In this document: positions 41,164 through 52,600 of the stretch, one piece after another
Position numbering within the stretch: the stretch's first letter is position 1
Layout of the letters: the number at the start of each line of letters is the position of its first letter
Origin: Algoriphagus sp. Y33
GTDB lineage: Bacteria; Bacteroidota; Bacteroidia; Cytophagales; Cyclobacteriaceae
Direction of reading: 5' to 3'
Assembly: GCF_014838715.1 (NCBI RefSeq)
Contig: NZ_CP061947.1
Location: 3,782,001 to 3,846,000 of the forward strand
DNA: 64,000 bases
Notes under the pieces: model-generated
The model's input: only the letters and a program-made list of their open reading frames with translations
Databases searched by the model: none
What the model was told of the DNA's origin: nothing
Made by a program: the position numbers and the translations under genes

Positions 41164-42411
41164 ATGTTTCGCAAATACTTTATTCCATTTAGCCTTCTGA
41201 TTGGATTGATATTTTTTTCGGCAGCTGATCTTTCTGCACAAACTAAGAAAACCCGAGAGCAACTTGAGAAAGAAAAAGCTGAAGTACAGGCTAGATTACT
41301 GGAATTCGACAAAATTCTTAAGCAGACCACCGCAACTAAGAAAAGTACAATAGGTGAATTAAACGCAGTAACAAGGCAGTTCCAGACTCAAACAAGACTG
41401 GTCAACACCCTAGATAGGGAAGTAAAGCTAATCAATCAAGAGATCAAGGAGACTGAATCAAAAATCACAAGTCTGGAGAGTCAGCTGAAAGAGCTGAAAG
41501 CCGAATACGGCAGAATGATCTACAATGCTTCCAAACTAAACAGAGGGCTTTCTATCGTTTCATTTGTTTTTAGTTCGGCAAACTTTAACCAGCTCTATTC
41601 CAGATTAATGTATCTAAAACAATACACCGATAGTCGCAAACAGCAAGCTGCTCAAATCGAAAAACTAAGTATTGAACTTAAAGATCAGCGCGTTTTATTG
41701 GATGAGAAAAAAATCGAAAAAGAAAAAGTACTTGTCGAGGAGCAAAAGGAACGCGCCCAACTGGATAAGATGAAACGGGAGCAAGAGGGACTGGTAAATA
41801 CGCTCACGAGCAAGGAGAAAGACATCAAAAAACAGATTACCGCAACCAAAAAGCAACAGGATCAACTGAACAGAATGATCAAGCAGGTAATCGAAGATGA
41901 AATTAGACGGGCGGAAGCTGCAGCAAAAAAAGAAAACAGTACTGCTACCAAATCATCAGGCAGTAGTATGCCGATGACTCCTGAAGTAGCAGCCTTGTCC
42001 AATTCATTTGCCGGCAACAAAGGTAAATTGCCTTGGCCTGTGGAAACAGGATTTGTGGCACAGGGATATGGCACTTATCCGCACCCTACGCTCAAAGGGA
42101 TTACTATGGAAAGTGACGGGCTGGATATCCGAACTCAGCCAAACTCTTCGGTGAGGGCGGTATTCGATGGTACAGTCACCAAAATCACCACAATGCCCGG
42201 TTTTGGCGGAACGGTAATTATCAAACATGGGGAGTATTATACCATGTATAGTAAGTTGAAAACCATTACTGTAAAATCGGGTCAGACTGTCAGTGCAAAA
42301 GACGTAATTGGTCAGGTAGCAACAGGAGCTAATGGCGAAGCGGAAGTACATTTTCAGACCTGGAAAGGGCTGACTGTTATGAATCCTTCTGCCTGGCTTA
42401 CATCCAAATAG
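41164..42411 (+). CDS. EnvC-like murein hydrolase activator (degenerate LytM domain)
   Basis: 415 residues from the ATG at 41164. Signal peptide to about 25, a long coiled coil (28-255), a linker, and a C-terminal LytM/M23 fold (290-415). The zinc ligands are missing: the H of the H-x-GxD motif is Ser317 (SDGLD), the usual YxHL is YSKL (362-365) and HxHF is EVHF (394-397). This is the pattern of EnvC/NlpD activators, which switch on amidases rather than cut peptidoglycan. It is the third gene of the TPR-DUF4292 unit, so a role in daughter-cell separation or wall remodelling is likely. Confidence 0.88.
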   Translation: MFRKYFIPFSLLIGLIFFSAADLSAQTKKTREQLEKEKAEVQARLLEFDKILKQTTATKKSTIGELNAVTRQFQTQTRLVNTLDREVKLINQEIKETESKITSLESQLKELKAEYGRMIYNASKLNRGLSIVSFVFSSANFNQLYSRLMYLKQYTDSRKQQAAQIEKLSIELKDQRVLLDEKKIEKEKVLVEEQKERAQLDKMKREQEGLVNTLTSKEKDIKKQITATKKQQDQLNRMIKQVIEDEIRRAEAAAKKENSTATKSSGSSMPMTPEVAALSNSFAGNKGKLPWPVETGFVAQGYGTYPHPTLKGITMESDGLDIRTQPNSSVRAVFDGTVTKITTMPGFGGTVIIKHGEYYTMYSKLKTITVKSGQTVSAKDVIGQVATGANGEAEVHFQTWKGLTVMNPSAWLTSK

Positions 42412-42461
42412 TTGAGAATTGCGTATATTCATAAAAAAGATGGACTGCTTTTCCGTTGAAC

Positions 42462-42492
42462 TTTGTGTAAGCGGATCACAGTTATATCTTTG
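42462..42492 (+). promoter_or_regulatory. Promoter of tatA
   Basis: TTTG (42462-42465) and TATCTTTG (42485-42492) are 19 bases apart, matching the TTTG-N19-TAnnTTTG consensus in full. The ATG of tatA is 31 bases further on. Confidence 0.75.
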
Positions 42493-42523
42493 TAACCTCA
42501 TTTACCCTTAAACACACACCATC

Positions 42524-42724
42524 ATGACTACATTAGGTTTCATTCAAAACATGGGCGGTGGCTCGATCGTACTGATCGTATTGGTCGTCCTTCTACTGTT
42601 TGGTGCTAAAAGAATACCTGAATTGGCTCGTGGCCTTGGACGTGGTATCAGAGAATTCAAAGATGCTACCAAGGACATTCAGAACGACCTGGAAGAGGGA
42701 CTGAAAGACGACAAGAAAAAGTAA
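42524..42724 (+). CDS. tatA: Twin-arginine translocase subunit TatA/E
   Basis: 66 residues. One membrane helix (GGGSIVLIVLVVLLLFGAKR), the FGAKRIPELARGLGRGI amphipathic helix with the FG hinge, and an acidic-basic tail ending DDKKK. It forms the pore ring of the Tat system in the inner membrane. tatC is not in this window. At least three proteins encoded here (at 3011, 18097 and 20928) have Tat signals and would depend on it. gatA follows after 17 bases. Confidence 0.95.
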   Translation: MTTLGFIQNMGGGSIVLIVLVVLLLFGAKRIPELARGLGRGIREFKDATKDIQNDLEEGLKDDKKK

Positions 42725-42741
42725 TCTCTTAAGCCAATAAA

Positions 42742-44169
42742 TTGGAAAAATTCATCTCATTCGACGAAATCAAAAAATCGCTCGAAAAGAAGGAAACTGA
42801 CTGTCGGGCGATAGTCCAATATTATTTGAAAAACATTCAGACGAAGGCGCATCTCAACGCCTTCGTCGAAGTTTACGAGCAATCCGCATTGGTTCAAGCT
42901 GATCTTATAGACGAGAAGTTGGCCAAGGGAAATGCCGGTAAGCTTGCCGGGATGGTAATTGGCATTAAAGACGTACTTTGCTATACCGGCCATGAGGCAA
43001 ACGCTTCCTCAAAAATCCTCGAAGGTTTCGAATCTCAATTCACTACTACTGCCATTCAACGATTGCTGGATGAGGATGCGATCATCATCGGAAGATTAAA
43101 TTGTGATGAATTCGGAATGGGCAGTTCCAATGAGAATTCTGTCCACGGCAAAGTGCTGAATGCGGCAGATGAATCCAGAGTACCCGGAGGATCTTCCGGA
43201 GGGTCAGCAGTGGCAGTTCAGGCAAATCTCTGCACAACTTCTTTGGGTACAGACACCGGTGGATCAGTCAGGCAGCCTGCTGCCTTTACGGGTGTGATTG
43301 GGATGAAACCAACCTATTCCCGCGTTTCACGCTGGGGTCTAATTGCCTATGCCTCTTCTTTTGATTGTATTGGCGTATTTTCCCATACAGTAAAAGACAA
43401 TGCGCTCGTGATGGAAATTATGGCTGGTCATGATGAATATGACAGCACATCCTCTAGAAAATCAGTATTGCCCTATAGTCAATTGTTACATTTTGACAAA
43501 AAAGCAAAAGTTGCTTACCTTAAGGAAACAATAGAATCTCCTGCGCTCCAGCTAGAGATTAAAGCCAACACATTAGCTGTTTTGGAAAAATTGAAGTCAG
43601 AGGGTCATACGGTAGAAGAAGTAAGCTTCCCATTGCTGGACTTTATTCTCCCAACCTATTACATTCTGACCACTGCAGAAGCAAGTTCTAACTTGTCCCG
43701 ATTTGATGGTGTGAAATATGGATACCGTACGCCAAACGCGCACAACCTAGAAAGCATGTATAAGCTGACTAGAAGTGAGGGATTCGGAGAGGAAGTAAAG
43801 CGTAGAATCATGCTTGGCACATTTGTGCTCAGTGCAAGCTATTACGATGCATATTTTACCAAAGCACAGAAAGTCAGAAGATTAATTAAAGACTTCACTG
43901 AAAATCTTTTGAATGATTTTGACTACATTATTATGCCGACTACACCATCTACAGCGTTTAAGTTTGGCGAGCATAGTGGCGATCCGGTAGCAATGTATCT
44001 GGAAGATCTCTTCACAGTACAGGCATCGGTATCAGGAGTGCCTTCTATTTCATTGCCAAACGGCAAAGATAAGCAAGGAATGCCTATAGGATTACAAGTG
44101 ATCTGCAACTCGTTCAAAGAAGCCGAATTGTATGCTTTCAGTAATTACCTAACCGAATTGACATCATAA
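42742..44169 (+). CDS. gatA: Asp/Glu-tRNA amidotransferase subunit A (amidase family)
   Basis: 475 residues. Amidase-signature catalytic triad Lys76 (GIKDV), Ser151 (PGGSSGGS) and Ser175 (GTDTGGSVRQP), with the spacing known for GatA. NCDEFGMGSSNE and YDSTS-type segments are GatA-specific rather than those of general amidases. The enzyme releases ammonia from glutamine for Gln-tRNA or Asn-tRNA formation with GatB and GatC; neither is next to it here. The start is a TTG giving EKFISFDEIKK, in line with the family length. Confidence 0.92.
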   Translation: MEKFISFDEIKKSLEKKETDCRAIVQYYLKNIQTKAHLNAFVEVYEQSALVQADLIDEKLAKGNAGKLAGMVIGIKDVLCYTGHEANASSKILEGFESQFTTTAIQRLLDEDAIIIGRLNCDEFGMGSSNENSVHGKVLNAADESRVPGGSSGGSAVAVQANLCTTSLGTDTGGSVRQPAAFTGVIGMKPTYSRVSRWGLIAYASSFDCIGVFSHTVKDNALVMEIMAGHDEYDSTSSRKSVLPYSQLLHFDKKAKVAYLKETIESPALQLEIKANTLAVLEKLKSEGHTVEEVSFPLLDFILPTYYILTTAEASSNLSRFDGVKYGYRTPNAHNLESMYKLTRSEGFGEEVKRRIMLGTFVLSASYYDAYFTKAQKVRRLIKDFTENLLNDFDYIIMPTTPSTAFKFGEHSGDPVAMYLEDLFTVQASVSGVPSISLPNGKDKQGMPIGLQVICNSFKEAELYAFSNYLTELTS

Positions 44170-44183
44170 AACCCATTATTCCA

Positions 44184-45572
44184 ATGAAAAGAACTTTGTA
44201 CAGAATCTTCACACTTGCGCTTGTCACATGTCTGATTCCTCTGTCCGAAGCCTTTTGTCAGGATGATGGGGCGGTAGCTGATGCTCCCTTGCTTGACGAA
44301 GAAGTTTTGCCAAATTATCATTACGAATACATTCCGGATTTCACATATGAAGACATTAACCGCCGCGTCAAAGCGATGGATCATGAAATGTCCTTTGAGC
44401 TGAATGACCGCATTTTTTCTTTTATCCAATACTTCACGGTAAGAAATAGAGACTATACCAAAATGGTCTTGGCTCGTAAGGAGATGTTCTTTCCCATGTT
44501 TGATGAAACTATGGCAAAGCATGATATGCCGTTAGAGATCAAATATCTATCCATCATAGAATCCGGGCTTGATCCCCAAATCCGCTCAAGAGTTGGGGCG
44601 ATGGGGCTTTGGCAGTTTATGCCCGCTACAGGCAGGATGTATGGTATGAACACCAATAATGAGGTAGATGATAGAATGGATCCCGAACTCTCTACGGAGG
44701 CCGCTGCAAAATACCTGAAATCACTTCATAGAATGTTTGGAGATTGGGAAGTAGCTATGGCTGCTTATAATTGCGGCCCCGGTAATGTAAGAAAAGCCAT
44801 TCGAAGATCAGGGGGAAAAAACACCTTCTGGGGAATTTACAACTACCTGCCAAGGGAAACACGAAGCTATGTCCCGCAGGTACAGGCGATGCTTTATATA
44901 CTAAATCATCTTGAAGAGCATAATTTCCATCCCGAAGATCCTACATATGTGGTGGAATATGAAAAAATCCGTTTTGACAGAGCACTTAGTTTGGACAAAC
45001 TTGCAGAGCTCACCAACCTGTGTGTATCAGATCTGGAAACTTTAAATCCCGCTATAAAGAATAAAAAACTTCCTGAAAGTAATAGAAACATGGCACTTCG
45101 CATCCCCAAATCGAAAGTGCCTTACATCAAAAAAAATCTGGCTTGGCTAAGTGACTCCCTAAATAATGCGCCAACTGTATTGCTAGCGTCAAATGTACAA
45201 GTGCAGTCTGTAGAAGCACTGGCACAGGAAATCAAACAAAATGGCACTACCTATAAGGTAAGATCTGGAGACGTGCTGGGATCGATAGCCCGTCGTCATG
45301 GTGTCACAGTCACTCAGATCAAATCATGGAATAACCTCTCCTCTAATCTGATTCGAGTCGGCCAAACACTAAGGATCAACTCAGGAATATCAGAAAACAT
45401 TGCCTCTACCCAAACAAACTCTTCCGGGCAAACCACTTACATCGTCCAACCTGGAGATTCCTTGTGGGTTATTTCCAAAAAACATGAAGGCCTGACCGTG
45501 GAGCAAATTAAGCGATTGAACAATCTTAATTCGAATAACATCAAGCCTGGCCAGAGACTCATAATCGGCTAA
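44184..45572 (+). CDS. mltD: Membrane-bound lytic transglycosylase with two LysM domains (MltD-like)
   Basis: 462 residues. Signal peptide MKRTLYRIFTLALVTCLIPL then SEAFCQ. The SLT domain (about 105-260) contains the catalytic Glu126 (IIESGLDP), GAMGLWQFMPATGR and AAYNCGPGNVRKAI. LysM repeats are at about 342-387 (YKVRSGDVLGSIARRHGVTV) and 414-460 (YIVQPGDSLWVISKKHEGLT). It cleaves peptidoglycan glycan strands with 1,6-anhydro ring formation, in the periplasm or outer membrane. No lipobox despite the MltD-like order. It begins 14 bases after gatA. Confidence 0.93.
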   Translation: MKRTLYRIFTLALVTCLIPLSEAFCQDDGAVADAPLLDEEVLPNYHYEYIPDFTYEDINRRVKAMDHEMSFELNDRIFSFIQYFTVRNRDYTKMVLARKEMFFPMFDETMAKHDMPLEIKYLSIIESGLDPQIRSRVGAMGLWQFMPATGRMYGMNTNNEVDDRMDPELSTEAAAKYLKSLHRMFGDWEVAMAAYNCGPGNVRKAIRRSGGKNTFWGIYNYLPRETRSYVPQVQAMLYILNHLEEHNFHPEDPTYVVEYEKIRFDRALSLDKLAELTNLCVSDLETLNPAIKNKKLPESNRNMALRIPKSKVPYIKKNLAWLSDSLNNAPTVLLASNVQVQSVEALAQEIKQNGTTYKVRSGDVLGSIARRHGVTVTQIKSWNNLSSNLIRVGQTLRINSGISENIASTQTNSSGQTTYIVQPGDSLWVISKKHEGLTVEQIKRLNNLNSNNIKPGQRLIIG

Positions 45573-45695
45573 TTCAGACTGGATCAATTCTCATTTTGTT
45601 AATTTTTTTTAACTAATGGCAATATTCAATCCTAAATAAGGATATGTGTTGTTATGTCATTAATTTGACCTTATCCAAGAACCAAACAATCAAAA

Positions 45696-46793
45696 ATGAA
45701 AACGCTTTCATCCTTTCTCATAACCTTAGTTATAGGCATTACCCTTATTTCCTGCGAAACTGATGGAACGGCTGTGGACAGCTCCAAGCCAAAAGCAAGA
45801 GGTTCTATCGGGGAGATCATCCTTGTAATAGATTCCGCAAAATGGGCAGGACCTGTCGGAGAAGAATTAAAAGAGATTTTCGAATCCGATATTCCCGGAA
45901 TGATTCGCTCAGAAGCAAAATTCAAGATAAATACCGTTGATCCCAGGGCGATGACCCGTATGCTCAAAATGTCTACCAACCTGATATATGTCACTACTTT
46001 TGATGACAAAGGCTCCGCCAGTCAAGTGATCAACGCACAGTTCTCCAAGGAATCGAAAGAAAAGGCAATGAATGACCCCAATATTTATTCCCTGAGAATG
46101 GAAGATGAATATGCGATCGGTCAGGAAGTATTGTATCTATTTGGAAACACAGAAGGTCAGTTGGTCGAAAATCTCAAGAAAAACAGAAACCGCCTACAGA
46201 ACCTATTCGAAGTAAGAGAAAGAGGCAGATTGGAGAAAGTAATTCTTGCCAGAAAAAACTCGGCGGCAGCTTTCGAAGCAAAAGAAAATCTAGAGATTGA
46301 AATAAATGTGCCTGCCTCCTATCAAGTAGCAAAATCAGAAGATGATTTTCTTTGGGTAAGACAGATCACTCCAAGCGAAAAAAGAGCTGACATCAGCTTG
46401 TTTTTCTACGAGACAGATTACACTTCTGAGGAACAAACTTTCCCCGAGAACATACTCAAACTCAGAGACTCTATCACAAAGCAACATATCTTTGGTGACC
46501 CTGAAGACCCCACTTCTTATGTGGTTTCTGAAAAACAAATCCCTCCGGTTTTCAGAAACATGGTGATTAATGATAATTTTACCACAGAAATGAGAGGTTC
46601 CTGGAAAACCAACAACACAAGCATGGGAGGATCTTATCTGGGTTACCTGATGGTTGATCAGAAAAAAGGAAAACTTTATTACATTGAAGGCTTCGTATTT
46701 TATCCAAATGAAGTACACAGAGATGCCCTTCGTGAAATCGAGACTATTCTTCTCAACACTAACGTGAGTTGGAAGAATGACCAGGGGGCCTAA
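45696..46793 (+). CDS. DUF4837 family lipoprotein
   Basis: 365 residues. Lipobox with Cys20 (LISC). The conserved opening GSIGEIILVIDSAKWAGPVG, the mid FTVNTVDPRAM-type strand (FKINTVDPRAMTRM) and EIEINVPASYQVAKSEDDFL mark DUF4837, a Bacteroidota-only family without assigned function. It ends with a strand pair GKLYYIEGFVFYPN. It should be an inner-facing outer membrane lipoprotein. It precedes the malic enzyme gene by 23 bases; the same neighbours seem usual in this phylum as I recall. Confidence 0.87.
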   Translation: MKTLSSFLITLVIGITLISCETDGTAVDSSKPKARGSIGEIILVIDSAKWAGPVGEELKEIFESDIPGMIRSEAKFKINTVDPRAMTRMLKMSTNLIYVTTFDDKGSASQVINAQFSKESKEKAMNDPNIYSLRMEDEYAIGQEVLYLFGNTEGQLVENLKKNRNRLQNLFEVRERGRLEKVILARKNSAAAFEAKENLEIEINVPASYQVAKSEDDFLWVRQITPSEKRADISLFFYETDYTSEEQTFPENILKLRDSITKQHIFGDPEDPTSYVVSEKQIPPVFRNMVINDNFTTEMRGSWKTNNTSMGGSYLGYLMVDQKKGKLYYIEGFVFYPNEVHRDALREIETILLNTNVSWKNDQGA

Positions 46794-46816
46794 AACCCAA
46801 ATTATATTAGCTTTTT

Positions 46817-49087
46817 ATGGCAATCAAAATCCGCAAGGAAGACGCACTTAATTATCATACGCAGGGCTCTCCGGGCAAAATTGAAGTAAATCCCACCAAG
46901 CCGCTTTCCAGTCAGATGGATCTTGCCCTTGCATACTCTCCTGGAGTAGCTGAGCCCTGCAAGGAAATTGCGACAGATGTAGAAAATGTCTATAAATACA
47001 CAGCCAAAGGAAATTTGGTTGGAGTGATTTCTAATGGGACGGCAGTGCTGGGTCTTGGAGATATTGGACCTGAAGCGTCCAAACCGGTGATGGAAGGAAA
47101 AGGAGTTCTTTTCAAGAAATTTGCAGGGATAGACGTTTTCGATATTGAGATCAATGAAAAAGATCCAAAAAAATTAATTCAGACAATAAAATCCCTTGAG
47201 CCTACTTTTGGCGGGATAAATCTTGAAGATATCAAAGCGCCTGAATGTTTTGAAATCGAAGCTGCGCTCAAAAAGGAAATGAATATCCCGGTCATGCATG
47301 ATGACCAGCACGGTACGGCAATTATTTCAGGAGCGGCACTGTTAAATGCCCTAGAACTGGTGGGAAAAGACATCTCCAAGATCAAATTGGTAGTGAACGG
47401 TGCCGGAGCCGCTGCAATTTCTTGTACCCGCTTCTATATTTCCCTCGGCATCAAAAGAGAAAACATTGTCCTGGTAGACATAGTAGGAATCCTTCGATCA
47501 GACCGAACCGATCTAGACGACATCAGAAGAGAATTCTGTACTGATAGAGATCTTTACACCCTTACAGATGCTTTGAAAGACGCTGATGTTTTTTTGGGGC
47601 TCTCTGCCGGCAATATAGTGACCCAGGATCAGCTTATGCTAATGGCACCGAATCCGATTGTTTTTGCCTTGGCAAATCCTGATCCTGAAATTTCGTATGA
47701 TTTAGCAGTAGCAGCACGGGAAGACTTGATCATGGCCACAGGCAGATCTGATCATCCCAATCAAGTGAACAATGTGCTCGGTTTCCCTTATATTTTCCGT
47801 GGAGCACTGGACGTACGGGCTACAGCTATCAATGAGGAGATGAAACTCGCCGCAGCCCAAGCCATAGCCAAACTTGCAAAAGAGCCGGTTCCTGATATAG
47901 TCAATAAAGCATATGGTGAAGATAAGCTGGGATTTGGCAGATTATACCTTATCCCAAAACCTCTGGATCCCCGACTGATAACAACTATAGCTCCTGCTGT
48001 GGCAAAAGCTGCGATGGATTCAGGCGTAGCAAAATACCCAATACAAGACTGGGACGCTTACGAATTAGAACTTCAAGAGAGAATTGGTATTGACCAGAGA
48101 TTGATGTCTGTAGTCATAGCCAGAGCTAAAAAAGACCCTAAACGTGTCGTGTTTGCGGAGGCAGATAATAGAAAAATCCTCAAGGCAGCGCAAATCATCC
48201 GTGATGAAAAAATAGGAGAACCGATACTTCTGGGTAACAGAGAGAAGATATTATCACTAATAAAGGACAATGCATTGGATCTATCCAATGTAATCATTAT
48301 TGATCCTATGGAAGAAAAAGACCTGCTGAAGAAATTCGCAAGTATGCTTTTCCAGAAACGTCAAAGAAAAGGAATGACCGCAGGTGATGCTGCCCGATTA
48401 GTCACTCAGAGAAATTACTTCGGTGCATTGATGGTGGAATCAGGCGCTGCAGATGCGTTTATTTCCGGGCTTACGCGGGATTATCCTAAAACTATTTTGC
48501 CTTCCCTTCAAACAATTGGAGTGAAGCCAGGGGTGAATCGTGTGGCGGGTATGTACATTATGAATACCCCAAAAGGCCCATATTTCTTTGCCGATGCCAC
48601 TGTAAACCTTAATCCCACTGCGGAAGAATTGGTAGAAATCATTGGTTTGACGGCAGACGCGGTGAGGTTCTTTAATATGGAACCCCGGATTGCTGTTCTT
48701 TCCTATTCCAACTTTGGCTCGGCAAAAGGAGATATTCCCGGCAAGATGGCCAAAGCAACGGCTATTGCTCAGAAAAAATATCCGGATTTGGTGATAGAAG
48801 GAGAAATGCAGGCAAATGTTGCAATAAATGAAGACATTCAGCGCGAAATGTATCCATTCTCTAAGCTTATCAATAAAAGAGCAAACACTTTGATCTTCCC
48901 GGATTTGAGTTCGGGCAACATCGCATATAAGCTTCTTGCCGAATTAGGGAACTCTGAAGCGATAGGCCCAATTTTGCTGGGAATGAACAAGCCGGTACAT
49001 ATACTTCAGCTGGGTAGTTCTATTCGGGAAATAGTAAACATGGTAGCTGTAGCTGTAGTAGATGCCCAATCCGCAAACACCTTATGA
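46817..49087 (+). CDS. maeB: NADP-dependent malic enzyme with phosphotransacetylase-like domain
   Basis: 756 residues, the full size of MaeB-type fusion enzymes. Malic enzyme part (1-430): [34 protein letters not shown], the metal and substrate DDQHGTA and the dinucleotide motif [12 protein letters not shown]. The C-terminal part (about 430-756) is phosphotransacetylase-like ([27 protein letters not shown]) and is regulatory, not catalytic, in known members. It oxidatively decarboxylates malate to pyruvate and supplies NADPH. Its stop overlaps the ruvA start (ATGA). Confidence 0.95.
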   Translation: MAIKIRKEDALNYHTQGSPGKIEVNPTKPLSSQMDLALAYSPGVAEPCKEIATDVENVYKYTAKGNLVGVISNGTAVLGLGDIGPEASKPVMEGKGVLFKKFAGIDVFDIEINEKDPKKLIQTIKSLEPTFGGINLEDIKAPECFEIEAALKKEMNIPVMHDDQHGTAIISGAALLNALELVGKDISKIKLVVNGAGAAAISCTRFYISLGIKRENIVLVDIVGILRSDRTDLDDIRREFCTDRDLYTLTDALKDADVFLGLSAGNIVTQDQLMLMAPNPIVFALANPDPEISYDLAVAAREDLIMATGRSDHPNQVNNVLGFPYIFRGALDVRATAINEEMKLAAAQAIAKLAKEPVPDIVNKAYGEDKLGFGRLYLIPKPLDPRLITTIAPAVAKAAMDSGVAKYPIQDWDAYELELQERIGIDQRLMSVVIARAKKDPKRVVFAEADNRKILKAAQIIRDEKIGEPILLGNREKILSLIKDNALDLSNVIIIDPMEEKDLLKKFASMLFQKRQRKGMTAGDAARLVTQRNYFGALMVESGAADAFISGLTRDYPKTILPSLQTIGVKPGVNRVAGMYIMNTPKGPYFFADATVNLNPTAEELVEIIGLTADAVRFFNMEPRIAVLSYSNFGSAKGDIPGKMAKATAIAQKKYPDLVIEGEMQANVAINEDIQREMYPFSKLINKRANTLIFPDLSSGNIAYKLLAELGNSEAIGPILLGMNKPVHILQLGSSIREIVNMVAVAVVDAQSANTL

Positions 49088-49680
49088 TCGATTATCTACA
49101 GGGAAAATTGGTTTTCAAAGATCCTACTTACGTCATCATAGATGTAAACGGAATAGGGTATCATGTGAAGATTTCTCTTCAGACATATACTGAAATCAAG
49201 GATGAGGAGCAGATAAAGCTCCTCACCTTCCTTCATATCAAAGAAGACGCACACACACTTTTTGGATTTAAGCAAGCCAACGAAAAGCGTTTATTTTTAA
49301 TGTTACTTTCTATCAACGGAGTAGGACCAAGCACCGGCTTAATGATTCTTTCATCACTAAGTTCATCCGAAATAGAGCAAGCCATTCTTGCAGGCGATGT
49401 AGCTACTATCCAGCATGTAAAAGGGATAGGAGCAAAAACTGCCCAAAGAATTATTTTAGAGCTAAAAGACAAAGTAGGGAAAGGTGGGGTTGATGCGAAC
49501 ACCGTCTCATTTGGTTTCTTGAAATCAGACAATAAAATACGTGAGGAGGCGTTACAAGCACTTATTACGCTTGGTTTCCCAAAAGCCGCTGCAGAAAAAA
49601 ATATAACAACGGTCCTCAAAAAAACCACGGGAGAAATTTCATTAGAAGATTTAATTAAAGCATCTTTAAAGACATCATAA
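49084..49680 (+). CDS. ruvA: Holliday junction branch migration protein RuvA
   Basis: 198 residues with the three RuvA domains: an OB fold ([26 protein letters not shown]), the helix-hairpin-helix part (LLSINGVGPSTGLMIL and IQHVKGIGAKTAQRIILELKDK) and the flexible C-terminal domain (EEALQALITLGFPKAAAEK). It binds four-way junctions and loads RuvB for branch migration in recombination repair. It overlaps maeB by four bases and is followed 12 bases later by sprA. Confidence 0.96.
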   Translation: MIDYLQGKLVFKDPTYVIIDVNGIGYHVKISLQTYTEIKDEEQIKLLTFLHIKEDAHTLFGFKQANEKRLFLMLLSINGVGPSTGLMILSSLSSSEIEQAILAGDVATIQHVKGIGAKTAQRIILELKDKVGKGGVDANTVSFGFLKSDNKIREEALQALITLGFPKAAAEKNITTVLKKTTGEISLEDLIKASLKTS

Positions 49681-49692
49681 TTTTAAGTTGTA

Positions 49693-52600
49693 TTGAACTT
49701 TTGGAGTTTACTGACTTTTTTTCGGAGGAGGTTTCTCAATAGTTGGCCTCAATTAATTATCCTTTGTGGCCTTCTGTTTGCCTATTCCACTTCTGAGGCT
49801 CAACAAACCAATCCTGACAGTGTTCAGTCCCGGATTGATTCTTTGAATCGAAGGAGGCTAACCCCCTCATATTTGCTCTGGCAAAATCTGAGGACGAATC
49901 CTCTATTCCCTACACGAAATCCTTTTTTACAGTCTCAGGCACCATTTTTCCAAGCCAATCCCATTACCCAAAATATAAAAGTAAAAGTGGACTCAACACT
50001 CCGCTATAACGTCGTCGATCAGATAGACACCATACGGGTTGGTAATGAGCAAGAATATGATTTTGAGGAGTTCTCCAAAATTCAGGAATACAAAGTCAGA
50101 CAAGACTACTGGAGGAGCAGGGCCCGTGGGGGCGACGGTGAAAGCGCAGTAGAAGGAAGAGGTTTGATTCCTCCACTTACTATTAGCCCCACCCTAGATA
50201 GGCTCTTTGGAGGAAGTGAGATAAATATCACACCATCAGGCTACGTAAACCTTGACTTCGGAGCTATCTTCAGGCGGGTAGACAATCCTACTCTACCTAT
50301 AAGGCAGCAACGAAACGGTGGGTTCAACTTTGACCAACAGATCCAAATGGCGGTAAACGGGTCTCTGGGAGAAAAAGTGAAGATCGGAGCTAATTTCGAC
50401 TCAAATAATTCTTTCGACTTTCAAAACCAAATGAAACTCGAATTCAACGGGTTTGAAGAGGACATTATCCAGTCCATTGAAATCGGTAACGTAAGTATGC
50501 CTGTACAAAATAGGTTGATACAAGGAGCTCAGAATCTTTTTGGCGTCAAAACGCAGCTCAAATTTGGAAAATTGGGAGTGACAGCCGTAGCTTCTACCCA
50601 GCGGGGCCGAAGGGATAATCTAACAATCGATGCCAACGGTCAGGGCAGATCATTTGACATCCAGGCTTCGAAATATGATGAAAATCGACATTTCTTTATT
50701 GGACACTTCTTCCGTGACAATTATGAAAGATGGCTGAGAGGGCTTCCACAGGTTCTTTCGGGGGTGAACGTGACTAGAATTGAGGTTTACATCATGAACC
50801 GGGCAGCAAACACAGAGACACTTAGGAACTTTGTCGCGTTCATGGATCTGGGTGAGGGGAGGGTGATCTACAATCCTACCAACCCAAATATTGGCTCGGG
50901 AAACCCTTCGGCTCCCGCAGGGAACTCCGCCAATAGTCTATATTCGAACATATCCAACAATCCTGCCTTCCGACCTTTTGATACCGGATCACGGTCAATG
51001 GAGTCAAGCTTGGGGCTCAGAAAAGGAGTTGACTTTGAGCAAATCAACGGGGCAAGGAAATTGGATCAAACAGAATATTTTTTCAACCCGCAGCTTGGCT
51101 ATTTGTCTCTTTTCAGAAGACTACAAAATGATGAAGTGCTTGCCGTCTCCTATGAATACACATACAATGGCCAAGTGTATAAAGTCGGAGAATTGACAGA
51201 AGATTATCAAAACAGACAAGAAGATGAAATGATTTTCATGAAGCTTCTTCGGCCTGCCCGAATCAACACCCGGGTTCCTACTTGGGATCTGATGATGAAA
51301 AACGTCTATAACCTGAATGCGAATCAAATTATGCGGGATGGTTTTCAGCTTCAGGTAATCTATAGGGATGACAGAACCGGTCTCGACAACCCTTCGCTTC
51401 TGGAGGGTACAGGGCTAAAAGACAAGCCATTGATCCGGCTCACTGGACTGGATAATCTCAATCCGCAAAATGATCCCGCCCCTGATGGGAATTTTGACTT
51501 TGTGGAAGGGCTCACCATACTCACAAACAGAGGTCTATTGGTATTCCCGGTTTTAGAGCCCTTTGGGTCCAACCTTGAAAAGTATTTCCAACCCGGAGAA
51601 GTAGTTCTGAAAGACAAATACGTCTACGATACACTATACAAGACAACCCAAGCAGATGCTGAACTTGTCACCAGGCTCAACAAATATTTTATTAAGGGCA
51701 GATTGACAGCCGGTTCTGCCAGCGAAATCCAATTACCTGGACTCAATATCTCTCCCGGTTCTGTGATAGTTCAAGCTGGAAATATCCCACTGACTGAAGG
51801 TGTTGACTTCACAGTAGACTATAATGTGGGGAGACTTGTCATCATCAATGATGCAATACTCCAGTCCGGGAAACAAATCAATGTGAGTTTTGAAAAAGCA
51901 GATTTGGTTTCCTTCCAAACCCGAAGTTTACTGGGAACCAGACTTGATTATTTGTTCAATGACAAGTTCAATATCGGTGGTACATTCCTTTATTTAAATG
52001 AAAGGCCTAACGTCACCCGAATTGCCACCGGGAATGAAACCTTAAGAAATAGCCTATGGGGATTGGACGGGAATTTCAGTGATGAATCGAGGTGGCTAAC
52101 CAAAATGGCAGATGCTCTTCCCTTTACCAGCACCAAGGAAACTTCCCTTGTGCAGATCAGCGGGGAATTTGCACATCTTATTCCGGGAACATCCAATCGG
52201 GTAAATGGAGACCAAGCTTCCTATATTGATGATTTCGAGGCAGCAATTACACCATACAATTTGGGAGGAGCCGCCAATCAAAACTGGAAACTTGCCTCTA
52301 CACCGCAGACCTCTGACAACAGATTTGACTTGAGTAACCAGACTGAAGACAACCTCGGAGCAGCTTATCGAAGAGCACGGGTGGCATGGTACAATATTGA
52401 CAATATTTTCTATAGAGAAAATGGACCTGGTGTCCCCTCCAATATTACCAGGGAGGACAGGAGAAACCATTATGTCAGGCGTGTAGTGCCTCAGGAAATT
52501 TTCCCACAGCAAGACAGGGATGTGATCGTCACACCTGAACCTCTTTTTGAACTGGCTTACTTTCCCAGCGAGCGGGGCATGTACAATTATAACACAAATC

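Noticed and set aside
42004..42501. 165-codon minus-strand frame over the EnvC-like gene and tatA promoter
   Set aside because: It overlaps the LytM domain and a consensus promoter and has no domain content.
45598..45622. AT-rich partial palindrome after the transglycosylase gene as a terminator
   Set aside because: The GTTAA/TTAAC arms are only five bases and AT-only, too weak to call.
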